Source: Longimycelium tulufanense (GTDB lineage Bacteria > Actinomycetota > Actinomycetes > Mycobacteriales > Pseudonocardiaceae). From it: DNA of 39,172 nt. The position numbers were made by a program, and so were the translations under genes. The stretch is taken from contig NZ_BMMK01000010.1 in the NCBI RefSeq assembly GCF_014645795.1, positions 1 through 39,172 of the forward strand, read 5' to 3'. Shown here one piece after another: positions 8,345 through 16,423 of this stretch (position 1 is its first letter; each line of letters opens with the position of its first letter). The notes under the pieces were generated by a model, which was given only the letters and a program-made list of their open reading frames with translations, searched no databases and was not told the origin of the DNA.

Positions 8345-8431
8345 GTGAGGAGCGTACCCAGCCGCACCCTCTAGGCTGCCCGGGAATCGGGTCGGGGTCG
8401 AGCCCACGCGGCCGGGAGGTGCCAGCGAACC

Positions 8432-8734
8432 GTGATCTTCAGGGACGTGCGTGAGGGCCGGCCCTACCCCGAGCACGGGCTGTCCGCGCGGGACTGGGCC
8501 CGGATCCCGCCCCGCCAGGTACGGCTGGACGACCTGGTCACCACCAAGAGGGTGCTGGAGCTGGACCGGTTGCTGACCGAGGACTCGACGTTCTTCGGCG
8601 ACCTGTTCCCGCACGTGGTGCACTGGCACGGCGAGCTGTTCCTGGAGGACGGGCTGCACCGGGCCGTGCGGGCGGCGTTGCAGCAACGCCGCGTGATCCA
8701 CGTCCGGGTGTTCGACCTCGATCTGCTTCGCTAG
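8432..8734 (+). CDS. Small conserved actinobacterial protein (VapB-like antitoxin family annotation)
   Basis: This 100-residue protein (MIFRDVREGRPYPEHGL, then ARIPPRQVRLDDLVTTK and DLFPHVVHWHGELFLEDGLHRA) belongs to a family found next to hrcA/dnaJ across actinobacteria; the M. tuberculosis counterpart is, as I recall, the gene beside hrcA (Rv2375). Databases often name it a VapB-type antitoxin, but no PIN-domain toxin partner is next to it. The GTG start at 8432 has GGGAGGTG upstream. Its divergent position from hrcA is conserved. Function is unproven; a nucleic-acid-binding or housekeeping role is as likely as an antitoxin. Confidence 0.75.
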   Translation: MIFRDVREGRPYPEHGLSARDWARIPPRQVRLDDLVTTKRVLELDRLLTEDSTFFGDLFPHVVHWHGELFLEDGLHRAVRAALQQRRVIHVRVFDLDLLR

Positions 8735-8784
8735 CCCCACCGGTCAGGGTTGGTACCGCGAGCGGTCCGCGCAACGGAGGAAGG

Positions 8785-10002
8785 TCAGGGGACGAGGCGA
8801 CGGACGAGCGAGTCGGCGAGCAGGCGCCCGGGCCGGGTCAGGACGCAGCGGCCGACGGCCATCGCCGTCGGGTCCAGCAGGCCGTCCCGAGCGGCCAGCT
8901 CGGCCTCGGTCGCGCCCGCGTCGTCCAGCACGGACAGCGGGAGCCCCTCGACCAGGCGCAGCTCCAGCAACACCCGCTCCTCGTGGCGCTCGGCGTCGGT
9001 GAGAGTCTCCCGCCCCGCGGCCGGCGACACGCCGTCGGCGAGCAGGGCGGCGTAGCGGGCCGGGTGCTTGACGTTCCACCACCGCACGCCGCCGACGTGG
9101 CTGTGCGCGCCGGGGCCGGCGCCCCACCAGTCGCCACCGAGCCAGTAGCCGAGGTTGTGCCGGCACCGCGCGGCCGGCGAGGCCGCCCAGTTGGACACCT
9201 CGTACCAGGCCAGGCCGGCCGCGCCCAGCGTGTCGTCGATCAATTCGTAGCGGTCGGCGAGCAGGTCGTCGTCCGGCGCGGGCAGCTCGCCGCGCGAGAC
9301 CCGGCGGGCCAGCGCGGTGCCCTCCTCGACGATCAGCGCGTATGCCGAGACGTGGTCCACCCCGGCCGAGAGCACCGCGTCGAGCGAAGCGCGGAGGTCG
9401 TTCTCGGTCTCCCCCGGTGTCCCGTAGATCAGGTCCAGGTTGACGTGCCCGAAGCCGGCCGCCCGTGCTTCCCGCACGGCGGCGACCGCGCGCCCGGGAG
9501 TGTGCTTGCGATCCAGGACGCGCAGCACGTGTGGTGCGGCCGACTGCATCCCCAGCGAGACCCGGTTGTAGCCGGCGGCCCTGATCCCGACGAAGAACTC
9601 GGCGGAGGTCGACTCCGGGTTGGATTCCGTCGTCACCTCGGCGCCGGACGCCAGCCCGAAGGTTGACCGGATCGTGTCCAGCACCGCGGTGAGCCCGTTC
9701 ACACCGAGCAGTGACGGGGTCCCACCGCCGACGAAGACGGTGTCGGCCGGCGGTGGCGTTCCCAGCACGCGGACAGCGAGGTCCAGTTCCTGGCGCAGGC
9801 CCTCCAGCCACGACTCCGGCGATGCCGAGGAGCCCAGCTCGCCCGGCGTGTAGGTGTTGAAGTCGCAGTATCCGCAGCGTGCGGCGCAGAACGGCACGTG
9901 CACGTAGATCCCGAACGGCCGGTCGCCCAGGCCGCCGAGGGCGCTCGACGGGAGTCGCCCGTCGGGTGGAGCCGGGTCGCCCGGCGGGAGTGTAGAGGGC
10001 AC
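8785..10002 (-). CDS. hemW: HemW-type radical SAM protein (heme chaperone, formerly HemN-like)
   Basis: The 405-residue protein has the radical SAM cluster motif CxxxCxxC in FCAARCGYCDFNTY near residue 50, followed by FVGGGTPSLL, ESNPES and NRVSLGMQS, typical of the HemN/HemW group. HemW lacks the fourth cysteine that HemN has right after the motif (here Asp-Phe), and its members deliver heme rather than oxidise coproporphyrinogen. The GTG at 10000-10002 gives the usual short N-terminus (MPSTLPPGDPAPPDG); a longer frame upstream reads into the facing regulatory region. No good ribosome binding site is visible, so translation may be leaderless. It diverges from the sulfur operon. Confidence 0.92.
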   Translation of the reverse strand: MPSTLPPGDPAPPDGRLPSSALGGLGDRPFGIYVHVPFCAARCGYCDFNTYTPGELGSSASPESWLEGLRQELDLAVRVLGTPPPADTVFVGGGTPSLLGVNGLTAVLDTIRSTFGLASGAEVTTESNPESTSAEFFVGIRAAGYNRVSLGMQSAAPHVLRVLDRKHTPGRAVAAVREARAAGFGHVNLDLIYGTPGETENDLRASLDAVLSAGVDHVSAYALIVEEGTALARRVSRGELPAPDDDLLADRYELIDDTLGAAGLAWYEVSNWAASPAARCRHNLGYWLGGDWWGAGPGAHSHVGGVRWWNVKHPARYAALLADGVSPAAGRETLTDAERHEERVLLELRLVEGLPLSVLDDAGATEAELAARDGLLDPTAMAVGRCVLTRPGRLLADSLVRRLVP

Positions 10003-10068
10003 GACACCAGTGTCCCAGCATTCGAACGGTGCTAGACGACCTCTGGGACGGGTGGCACCCTTGCTGCC

Positions 10069-10155
10069 GTGACCGCGCTCGACATCCGCCTCGTGGCCCG
10101 CCGCCACATCGACTACCGGCGGGTGTCCAGCGCCATGTGCCGGCGGACGGGGTAA
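10069..10155 (+). CDS. Cysteine-containing leader peptide of the sulfur assimilation operon
   Basis: From GTG at 10069 to TAA at 10153-10155 the frame encodes 28 residues, MTALDIRLVARRHIDYRRVS, followed by SAMCRRTG. It matches a family of short actinobacterial peptides ahead of sulfur genes, with the pattern 'L..RRHID..R..S.MCR', in which Cys comes near the end. Ribosome stalling at the Cys codon (TGC, codon 24) when Cys-tRNA is scarce is thought to switch expression of the downstream genes. It lies 118 bases upstream of the sulfite reductase start, with a hairpin in between. A possible promoter is TAGACG (10033-10038), 17 bases, then CACCCT, seven bases before the GTG, which would make it leaderless. 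The regulatory role is inferred. Confidence 0.8.
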   Translation: MTALDIRLVARRHIDYRRVSSAMCRRTG

Positions 10156-10182
10156 CCCGCCGCCGTGGCCTGATCTGTCCCA

Positions 10183-10202
10183 GCCGGCGCGGGTGCGCCG
10201 GC
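10183..10202 (+). promoter_or_regulatory. Hairpin between leader peptide and sulfite reductase (attenuator candidate)
   Basis: GCCGGCGC-GGGT-GCGCCGGC is a perfect 8-bp stem with a four-base loop, 28 bases after the leader peptide stop and 60 before the SirA ribosome binding site (GGAGG, 10262-10266). No T-run follows, so Rho-dependent or structural attenuation is more likely than a simple intrinsic terminator. Confidence 0.5.
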
Positions 10203-10273
10203 GGACGATCCCCCACCTGTGACCAGGGGCTTCGACGGCGCGCACCGGCGTCACGAAACCCGGAGGTCGCCAG

Positions 10274-11953
10274 ATGGTTCCCCCGACGGCCCCCACCCGG
10301 ACCAAGCGCCGTCGCGGCGAGGGTCAGTGGGCGCTAGGACACCGTGAACCGCTCAACCCCAACGAGCGTTCCAAGAAGGACGACGACGGCCTGAACGTCC
10401 GGGCGCGCATCGAAACCATCTACGCGCACGCCGGATTCGACTCGATCGACCCCGCTGACCTGCGGGGTCGCTTCCGCTGGTTCGGCCTGTACACGCAGCG
10501 GCGGCCGGGCATCGACGGCGGCCGCACCGCGGTGCTGGAGCCGGAGGACCTCGACGACCGCTACTTCATGCTGCGGGTGCGGATCGACGGCGGCCAGCTC
10601 ACCACCGAGCAGCTGCGGGTGGTCGGCGAGCTGTCGCAGAACTACGCCCGGGACACCGCGGACATCACCGACCGGCAGAACATCCAGTACCACTGGATCC
10701 GGATCGAGGACGTGCCGACGCTGTGGGAGCGGCTGGAGGCGGTCGGCCTGTCGACCACCGAGGCGTGCGGTGACACGCCCCGGGTGGTGTTGGGCTCGCC
10801 GGTGGCGGGAATCGCCGCGGATGAGGTGATCGACGGCACACCGGCGATCAACGAGATCAAGCGCCGCTTCATCGGGGACAAGGCGTTCTCCAACCTGCCG
10901 CGCAAGTTCAAGAGCGCGATCTCCGGCCTGCCGGACGTGGCGCACGAGGTCAACGACGTCTCGTTCGTGGGCGTGGTGCACCCCGAGCACGGGCCGGGCT
11001 TCGACGTGTGGGTGGGCGGCGGCCTGTCGACCAACCCGATGATCGCCAAGCGGCTCGGCGCGTGGGTGCCGCTGGACGAGGTGCCCGACGTGTGGGCCGG
11101 CATCATCAGCATCTTCCGGGACTACGGCTACCGCCGGCTGCGGCACCGGGCACGGATCAAGTTCCTGGTCAACGACTGGGGTGCGGAGCGGTTCCGCGAG
11201 GTGCTGGAGACCGAGTACCTGGGACGCCGGCTCATCGACGGGCCCGCGCCCGACGTGCCGGCGGTCCCGGTCGACCACATCGGCGTGCACAAGCAGCAGG
11301 ACGGCCGCTACTACGTGGGGGTCGCGCCGGTCGCCGGGCGGGTGTCCGGCTCGACCCTGGTCGGCGTGGCCAAGGCCGCGGAGCGGATCGGCTCCCGCCG
11401 GGTGCGGCTGACGCCGCAGCAGAAGCTGGTCGTGCTCGATGTCGAGGAGTCCGAGGTGGACTCGCTGGTGGCCGAGCTGGACAAGCTGGGCCTGGCGGCA
11501 CACCCGTCGCCGTGGCGGCGCGCCACGATGGCCTGCACCGGCATCGAGTTCTGCAAGCTGGCCATCGTCGAGACCAAGGCCCGGGCCGCGACGCTGGTCG
11601 CCGAGCTGGAGGAGCGGCTGGCCGACGTACAGTCCACATTGGACACTCCGGTGAGTGTGCATCTGAACGGCTGCCCCAACTCCTGCGCCCGCATCCAGGT
11701 TGCCGACATCGGGCTGAAGGGCCAGATCGTCACCGACACCGAGGGCCGACAGGTGGAGGGCTTCCAGGTGCACCTGGGCGGCGGGCTGGGTCTGGACGCC
11801 GGGTTCGGCCGGAAGCTACGTGGCCTCAAGGTGACCGCAGACGAGCTGCCCGACTACGTGGAGCGCATCGTGCGACGCTTTTCCGCCCAACGCAATGACG
11901 GCGAGCGGTTCGCACAGTGGGTGGCCCGCGCGGAGGAGGCGGATCTGCGATGA
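10274..11953 (+). CDS. sirA: Assimilatory sulfite reductase, ferredoxin-dependent
   Basis: The enzyme reduces sulfite to sulfide with six electrons from ferredoxin, using siroheme coupled to a [4Fe-4S] cluster. The 559-residue protein has the two-fold repeated nitrite/sulfite reductase fold. The cluster cysteines are Cys421 and Cys427 (ACTGIEFCK) and Cys467 and Cys471 (NGCPNSC). Tyr73 and Cys165 sit exactly where M. tuberculosis SirA has its Tyr69-Cys161 covalent bond, with a constant offset of four, which favours sulfite over nitrite as substrate. ATG at 10274 follows GGAGG by seven bases. It is the first enzyme gene after the leader peptide and overlaps the next gene by four bases. Confidence 0.93.
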   Translation: MVPPTAPTRTKRRRGEGQWALGHREPLNPNERSKKDDDGLNVRARIETIYAHAGFDSIDPADLRGRFRWFGLYTQRRPGIDGGRTAVLEPEDLDDRYFMLRVRIDGGQLTTEQLRVVGELSQNYARDTADITDRQNIQYHWIRIEDVPTLWERLEAVGLSTTEACGDTPRVVLGSPVAGIAADEVIDGTPAINEIKRRFIGDKAFSNLPRKFKSAISGLPDVAHEVNDVSFVGVVHPEHGPGFDVWVGGGLSTNPMIAKRLGAWVPLDEVPDVWAGIISIFRDYGYRRLRHRARIKFLVNDWGAERFREVLETEYLGRRLIDGPAPDVPAVPVDHIGVHKQQDGRYYVGVAPVAGRVSGSTLVGVAKAAERIGSRRVRLTPQQKLVVLDVEESEVDSLVAELDKLGLAAHPSPWRRATMACTGIEFCKLAIVETKARAATLVAELEERLADVQSTLDTPVSVHLNGCPNSCARIQVADIGLKGQIVTDTEGRQVEGFQVHLGGGLGLDAGFGRKLRGLKVTADELPDYVERIVRRFSAQRNDGERFAQWVARAEEADLR

Positions 11954-12210
11954 GCGACTCGGGAGCGAGCCCCGAGGGCAGGGCCACGCCGTTCTACTGC
12001 CCTTACTGCGGGGACGAGGATCTTCGGCCCGTGCCCCCGGAGGAACTGGACGCGGGCAGGGATTCGGGCAAACCGCGCGGCGGCTGGCTTTGCGGGGCCT
12101 GTCGGCGGGTTTTCGCCGTCCGCATGCTCGGCCTTGTCCTGGGCCGGACGGGCTCGGACGATCAGATCGTTGAAAAGAAAAATTCACCTCGCGCGGAGGT
12201 GTCCGGATGA
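11950..12210 (+). CDS. Small zinc-ribbon protein of the sulfur operon
   Basis: This 86-residue protein starts in ATGA overlap with sirA and ends in ATGA overlap with cysH. Two CxxC pairs (FYCPYCGDEDL and WLCGACRRVF) about 30 residues apart make a typical zinc ribbon. The C-terminal tail (MLGLVLGRTGSDDQ) is unremarkable. A protein of this kind sits between sirA and cysH in many actinomycetes, so it probably supports one of these Fe-S enzymes, for example in assembly or electron transfer. That role is inferred only from location; the cysteines are the only motif seen. Confidence 0.75.
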   Translation: MSDSGASPEGRATPFYCPYCGDEDLRPVPPEELDAGRDSGKPRGGWLCGACRRVFAVRMLGLVLGRTGSDDQIVEKKNSPRAEVSG

Positions 12211-13013
12211 GCGTTCCCGAGAGTGCGGTGCCGAATCTTCGCACCCTGACCGCACACGCCCCCACCACCGACGATGCGGCGGCTGTGCGCCCTGCCGCGA
12301 CGAACGAGCCCGCGCGGCGGGGCCGGAGCCGCGAGGAACTGCGGATGCTGGCCGAGCAGGCCGCGCGGGATTTGGCCGACGCCACCGCCGAGGAGGCGCT
12401 CGCCTGGACCGCCCGCACCTTCGGCGACCGCTGGATCGTCGCCTCCAACTTCCAGGACGCGGTCCTGGTGGACCTGGCCGCCAAGGCCAGGCCCGGGGTC
12501 GAGGTCCTGTTCCTGGAAACCGGTTACCACTTCGCGGAGACCATCGGTACCCGGGACGCGGTGGCGAGCACGTACCCCGTCCAGATCGTCAACGCGCTGC
12601 CCGATCGCACCGTGCCCGAACAGGACGCCGCGGAGGGTCCACGACTCTTCGAGCGCGAGCCGGACCGTTGTTGCTTCCTGCGCAAGGTGGTTCCGCTGCG
12701 CCGCACCCTGTCCAGCTACGACGCCTGGGTCACCGGCGTTCGCCGGGTGGACGCCCCGACGCGCGCCAACACCCCGATTGTGGGCTGGGACGAGCGCAAC
12801 GGCCTGGTGAAGGTCAACCCCCTCGCCGCGTGGACCGACGAGGACATGGACGCCTACGTCGCCGAACACAACGTGCTGGTGAATCCCCTCGTTCCGGCCG
12901 GATACCCGTCGATCGGCTGTGCGCCCTGCACCGCCAAGCCCGCGCCGGGTGCGGACCCGCGCAGCGGGCGGTGGGCCGGACGGGCGAAGACCGAGTGCGG
13001 ACTGCACGGATGA
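12207..13013 (+). CDS. cysH: Adenylyl-sulfate (APS) reductase, [4Fe-4S] type
   Basis: CysH reduces APS to sulfite and AMP with thioredoxin. The 268-residue protein carries the PP-loop-like core (IVASNFQDAVLVDL) and FLETGYHFAET. The tandem Cys155-Cys156 (RCCFLRK) together with Cys238 and Cys241 (GCAPC) ligate a [4Fe-4S] cluster, and Cys264 in the terminal KTECGLH is the catalytic thiol. The Cys pairs mark it as an APS rather than PAPS reductase, so no APS kinase is needed, and none is found in the operon. The N-terminal 40 residues are low-complexity. ATG overlaps the zinc-ribbon gene by four bases. Confidence 0.93.
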   Translation: MSVPESAVPNLRTLTAHAPTTDDAAAVRPAATNEPARRGRSREELRMLAEQAARDLADATAEEALAWTARTFGDRWIVASNFQDAVLVDLAAKARPGVEVLFLETGYHFAETIGTRDAVASTYPVQIVNALPDRTVPEQDAAEGPRLFEREPDRCCFLRKVVPLRRTLSSYDAWVTGVRRVDAPTRANTPIVGWDERNGLVKVNPLAAWTDEDMDAYVAEHNVLVNPLVPAGYPSIGCAPCTAKPAPGADPRSGRWAGRAKTECGLHG

Positions 13014-13092
13014 CGGGACGAGGGCCGCGGCACGCGGCAGACCCACGGATGCGGTTACCCGCGCAGGAAGTTGGCCGGAGAGGAAGCGACCA

Positions 13093-14007
13093 GTGACGGC
13101 GACCCAGACCACCGACGCGCTCGATCACCTGGAGGCGTTGGAGTCCGAGGCGATCCACATCTTCCGGGAGGTGGCGGGCGAGTTCGACCGGCCGGTGATC
13201 CTGTTCTCCGGTGGCAAGGACTCCACCGTGCTGGTCCACCTGGCGCGTAAGGCGTTCTGGCCGGCGCCGGTTCCGTTTCCGTTGCTGCACGTCGACACCG
13301 GGCACAACTTCGATGAGGTGTTGCGGTTCCGCGACGACCTGGTCGAGCGGCTGGGCGCGCGACTGGTGGTGGCCAGGGTGCAGGACTGGATCGACGACGG
13401 CCGGCTGACCGAGCGACCGGACAACACCCGCAACCCGCTGCAGACCGTGCCGTTGCTGGACACGATCAGTGAACACCGGTTCGACGCCGTGTTCGGCGGT
13501 GGCCGGCGGGACGAGGAGCGGGCGCGCGCCAAGGAGCGCATCTTCAGCCTGCGCAACGCCTTCGGGCAGTGGGATCCGCGCCGACAGCGCCCGGAGCTGT
13601 GGAACCTCTACAACGGCCGGCACCGCGCCGGTGAGCACGTGCGGGTGTTCCCGTTGTCCAACTGGACGGAGCTGGACATCTGGAACTACATCGCGCGGGA
13701 GGACATCGCGTTGCCGTCGATCTACTACGCGCACGAGCGGGAGGTGTTCCGCCGTGACGGGATGTGGCTGAGCTCGGGGCCGTGGGGCGGTCCCCGGGAC
13801 GGCGAGGACGTGGTGACCAGGACGGTGCGGTACCGCACCGTGGGCGACGGCTCCTGCACGGGCGCGGTGGAGTCGGATGCGGCAACGATCGAGCAGGTCA
13901 TCGCCGAGGTGGCGGCCTCCCGTCTCACCGAGCGCGGCGCCACCCGCGCGGACGACCGGCTCTCGGAGGCCGCGATGGAAGACCGCAAGCGGGAGGGGTA
14001 CTTCTGA
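13093..14007 (+). CDS. cysD: Sulfate adenylyltransferase subunit 2
   Basis: CysD is the catalytic half of ATP sulfurylase: with CysN it forms APS and pyrophosphate from sulfate and ATP. The 304-residue product contains the PP-loop FSGGKDSTVLVHLARKAF (about residues 35-52), LLHVDTGHNFDE, GGGRRDEERARAKERIFS and PLSNWTELDIWNYI, all family hallmarks. The GTG at 13093 follows GGAGAGGAAG; a longer open frame reaches back into cysH but is out of context. Its stop overlaps the cysN start by one base (TGATG), a strong sign of coupled translation of the two subunits. Confidence 0.96.
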   Translation: MTATQTTDALDHLEALESEAIHIFREVAGEFDRPVILFSGGKDSTVLVHLARKAFWPAPVPFPLLHVDTGHNFDEVLRFRDDLVERLGARLVVARVQDWIDDGRLTERPDNTRNPLQTVPLLDTISEHRFDAVFGGGRRDEERARAKERIFSLRNAFGQWDPRRQRPELWNLYNGRHRAGEHVRVFPLSNWTELDIWNYIAREDIALPSIYYAHEREVFRRDGMWLSSGPWGGPRDGEDVVTRTVRYRTVGDGSCTGAVESDAATIEQVIAEVAASRLTERGATRADDRLSEAAMEDRKREGYF

Positions 14008-15302
14008 TGACTGACCTGTTGCGGTTGGCCACCGCGGGCAGCGTGGACGACGGCAAGTCGACGCTGGTGGGACGCCTGCTCTATGACACCAAGTCGGTAC
14101 TGGCCGACCAGCTCGACGCGGTGCATCGGGCCTCGGCCGACCGGGGCCTGGCCGGACCCGACCTGTCGTTACTCGTCGATGGGCTGCGTTCGGAGCGGGA
14201 GCAGGGCATCACCATCGATGTCGCCTACCGCTACTTCGCCACTGCTCGACGCAAGTTCGTGCTCGCCGACACCCCCGGCCACGTCCAGTACACCCGCAAC
14301 ACCGTCACCGGGGCCTCCACCGCCCAGCTGGCGATCCTGCTGGTGGACGCGCGCAAGGGCGTCGTCGAGCAGACCCGTCGTCACGCGGCGGTGTTGGCAT
14401 TGCTCGGGGTGCCGCGTCTGGTACTGGCGGTCAACAAGATCGACCTTGTCGGCTACGACGAGCAGACCTTCACCGTCATCGCCAAGGAGTTCACCGCACA
14501 CGCCACCGCGCTGGGCTATCCAGAGCGGGCGTTGCTGTCCGTCCCGCTGTCCGCGCTGCACGGGGACAACGTGGTGGACCGTTCGGCCAACACTCCGTGG
14601 TGGAGCGGTCCCACGTTGTTGGAGCACCTGGAAACCGTTCCGGTCAAGGTCGATCCGCACGACGCGCCGTTCCGGTTCCCGGTGCAGTACGTGATCCGGC
14701 CCCGCACCCCCGAGCACCCCGACTACCGCGGTTACGCGGGCCAGGTGGCAGCGGGTGGAGTCCGCGAGGGCGACGAGGTCACGGTCTGGCCGGGCGGCCA
14801 GCGCACCCGGGTCGTGGGGATCGACACCCCCCACGGCCGACTGCCCGAGGTCCGCTCGGGCCGCTCGGTGACGTTGCTACTGGCCGACGACCTGGACATC
14901 ACCCGGGGTGACCTCATCACCGCCCACACCGCACCGCAGCTGTCCGACGAGCTCTCGGCCACGCTGTGTTGGCTGGCCGAGAAGCCGTTGCGGCCCGGCG
15001 CCAGGGTGCTGGTCAAGCACGGCACCCGCACCGTGCAGGCGATCGTCACGGAGCTGACGGCCCGGTTCGACGAGCAGAAGCTGTCCACTTCGGACACTCC
15101 CGAACAGCTGGGACTCAACGAGATCGGGCGGGTCCGGGTACGCACCGCCGAGCCGCTACCGGTCGATCCCTACCGACTCAACCGCCGCACCGGCTCGTTC
15201 CTGGTGATCGACGCCGCCAACGGCGACACCCTCGCCGCCGGCCTGGTCGGCGCCCCGCTTCCCGTGCTGGATGCCGACGACCTCGTCTCGCCTGGCCCGT
15301 AA
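14007..15302 (+). CDS. cysN: Sulfate adenylyltransferase subunit 1 (GTPase)
   Basis: CysN is an EF-Tu-like GTPase whose GTP hydrolysis drives APS formation by CysD. The 431-residue product has G1 GSVDDGKST (11-19), the G2 region REQGITIDVAYRYF, G3 DTPGH, and G4 NKID, followed by the beta-barrel domains. It ends without the APS kinase domain found in fused CysNC proteins (which are near 600 residues), in keeping with an APS reductase pathway. The ATG overlaps cysD by one base; the next gene starts nine bases after the stop. Confidence 0.95.
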   Translation: MTDLLRLATAGSVDDGKSTLVGRLLYDTKSVLADQLDAVHRASADRGLAGPDLSLLVDGLRSEREQGITIDVAYRYFATARRKFVLADTPGHVQYTRNTVTGASTAQLAILLVDARKGVVEQTRRHAAVLALLGVPRLVLAVNKIDLVGYDEQTFTVIAKEFTAHATALGYPERALLSVPLSALHGDNVVDRSANTPWWSGPTLLEHLETVPVKVDPHDAPFRFPVQYVIRPRTPEHPDYRGYAGQVAAGGVREGDEVTVWPGGQRTRVVGIDTPHGRLPEVRSGRSVTLLLADDLDITRGDLITAHTAPQLSDELSATLCWLAEKPLRPGARVLVKHGTRTVQAIVTELTARFDEQKLSTSDTPEQLGLNEIGRVRVRTAEPLPVDPYRLNRRTGSFLVIDAANGDTLAAGLVGAPLPVLDADDLVSPGP

Positions 15303-15311
15303 GGAGTTTCC

Positions 15312-16391
15312 GTGCGCCTCGCCCACCGTCTGCGTGGCCTGACGCTCCTCCTCGTCGTCCCGCTGCTCGCCGCGGTCGGTTGCACCCGCGCCGACCGCGG
15401 CGTTGCCGAGGGCCCGGTGGTCGACAGGGGCCCGGCGGCCGAGGTTCGGTTGGGGTACTTCCCCAACGTCACGCACGCGCCCGCGCTCATCGGGGTGGAG
15501 AAGGGCTTCTTCGCCAGGGAGCTGGGCGACACCAAGCTCACCACGCAGGTGTTCAACGCCGGCCCGGCGGAGGTGAGCGCGTTGCTGGGGGGTTCGTTGG
15601 ACATTGGTTTCATTGGTTCGGGACCGGCCATCAACGCGTTCGCCAGGTCCGATGGCGAGTCGATCCGGGTGGTCGCCGGGTCGACGTCGGGCGGGGCGCA
15701 GCTGGTGGCCACGCCGGGGATCACCGGGCCGGACCAGTTGCGCGGCAAGGTTGTCGCCGCCCCGCAGCTGGGCAACACCCAGGACGTGGCGCTGAAGCGG
15801 TGGCTGTCGGACCGCAAGCTCCCGGTGGGCAACGGCGCGGACGAGGTCCGGCTCACCAACGCGGACAATCCGCAGACCTTCGACGCGTTCCGCAACGGTG
15901 ACGTGCAGGCCGCGTGGCTGCCCGAGCCGTGGGCCTCGCGGCTGGTCGTCGAGGCGGGGGCGCGTGTGTTGGTGGACGAGAAGGACCTGTGGCCGGGCGG
16001 GCGGTTCCCGACGACCGTCGTTGTCGCGCGCACCCGGTTCCTCGAGGAACACCCGCAGACGGTGGCGGCGCTGATGCGCGGGGAGTTGGCCGCGATGGAC
16101 TGGGCGGCCAGCCATCAGGACCAGGCGCAGGCCCTGGTCAACGACGTGTTGCGCAAGGTCACCGGCAAGGAGCTTCCCCGGCCGGTGCTCGAGCGCGCCT
16201 TCGCCGGCATCGAGCTCACCCCGGACCCGCTGGCCGGCACGTTCCCGCGGCTGGCCAGGGACTCGGTGACCGCGAAGGTGCTCCGGACGGTGCCGGACCT
16301 GAAGGGGTTCGTCGACCTCGGTCCGCTGAACACGGTGCTGCAGGCCGGCGGCCGCTCGCTGGTCGACGCCGCCGGGCTGGACAGGAAGTAG
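15312..16391 (+). CDS. ssuA: ABC transporter substrate-binding lipoprotein, sulfonate/taurine type
   Basis: This 359-residue lipoprotein binds the transported solute outside the membrane. A signal peptide ends in a lipobox LAAVGC with Cys24. The mature part matches the SsuA/TauA group: VRLGYFPNVTHAPALIGVEK, then GFIGSGPAINAF, VAGSTSGGAQLVA and AWLPEPWASRLV. Its place behind cysN and before the ATPase and permease genes indicates uptake of an organosulfur compound (aliphatic sulfonate or taurine) or sulfate; the sequence alone does not settle which. The GTG at 15312 has AAGGAG six bases upstream. Confidence 0.88.
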   Translation: MRLAHRLRGLTLLLVVPLLAAVGCTRADRGVAEGPVVDRGPAAEVRLGYFPNVTHAPALIGVEKGFFARELGDTKLTTQVFNAGPAEVSALLGGSLDIGFIGSGPAINAFARSDGESIRVVAGSTSGGAQLVATPGITGPDQLRGKVVAAPQLGNTQDVALKRWLSDRKLPVGNGADEVRLTNADNPQTFDAFRNGDVQAAWLPEPWASRLVVEAGARVLVDEKDLWPGGRFPTTVVVARTRFLEEHPQTVAALMRGELAAMDWAASHQDQAQALVNDVLRKVTGKELPRPVLERAFAGIELTPDPLAGTFPRLARDSVTAKVLRTVPDLKGFVDLGPLNTVLQAGGRSLVDAAGLDRK

Positions 16392-16423
16392 GACCCGCGC
16401 TCGTGGAGGAAGGCAGACCGCAG

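Noticed and set aside
10003-10014. GACAC-CA-GTGTC palindrome in the hemW/sulfur-operon gap
   Set aside because: The arms are only five bases long and the site overlaps the hemW start region; too weak to list as an operator.
8744-10216. 490-codon minus frame over hemW
   Set aside because: It is a shifted shadow of hemW and gives an Arg-rich protein without motifs.
13764-14006. Upstream extension of the cysN frame
   Set aside because: It overlaps cysD and has no conserved residues; cysN begins at the ATG overlapping the cysD stop.
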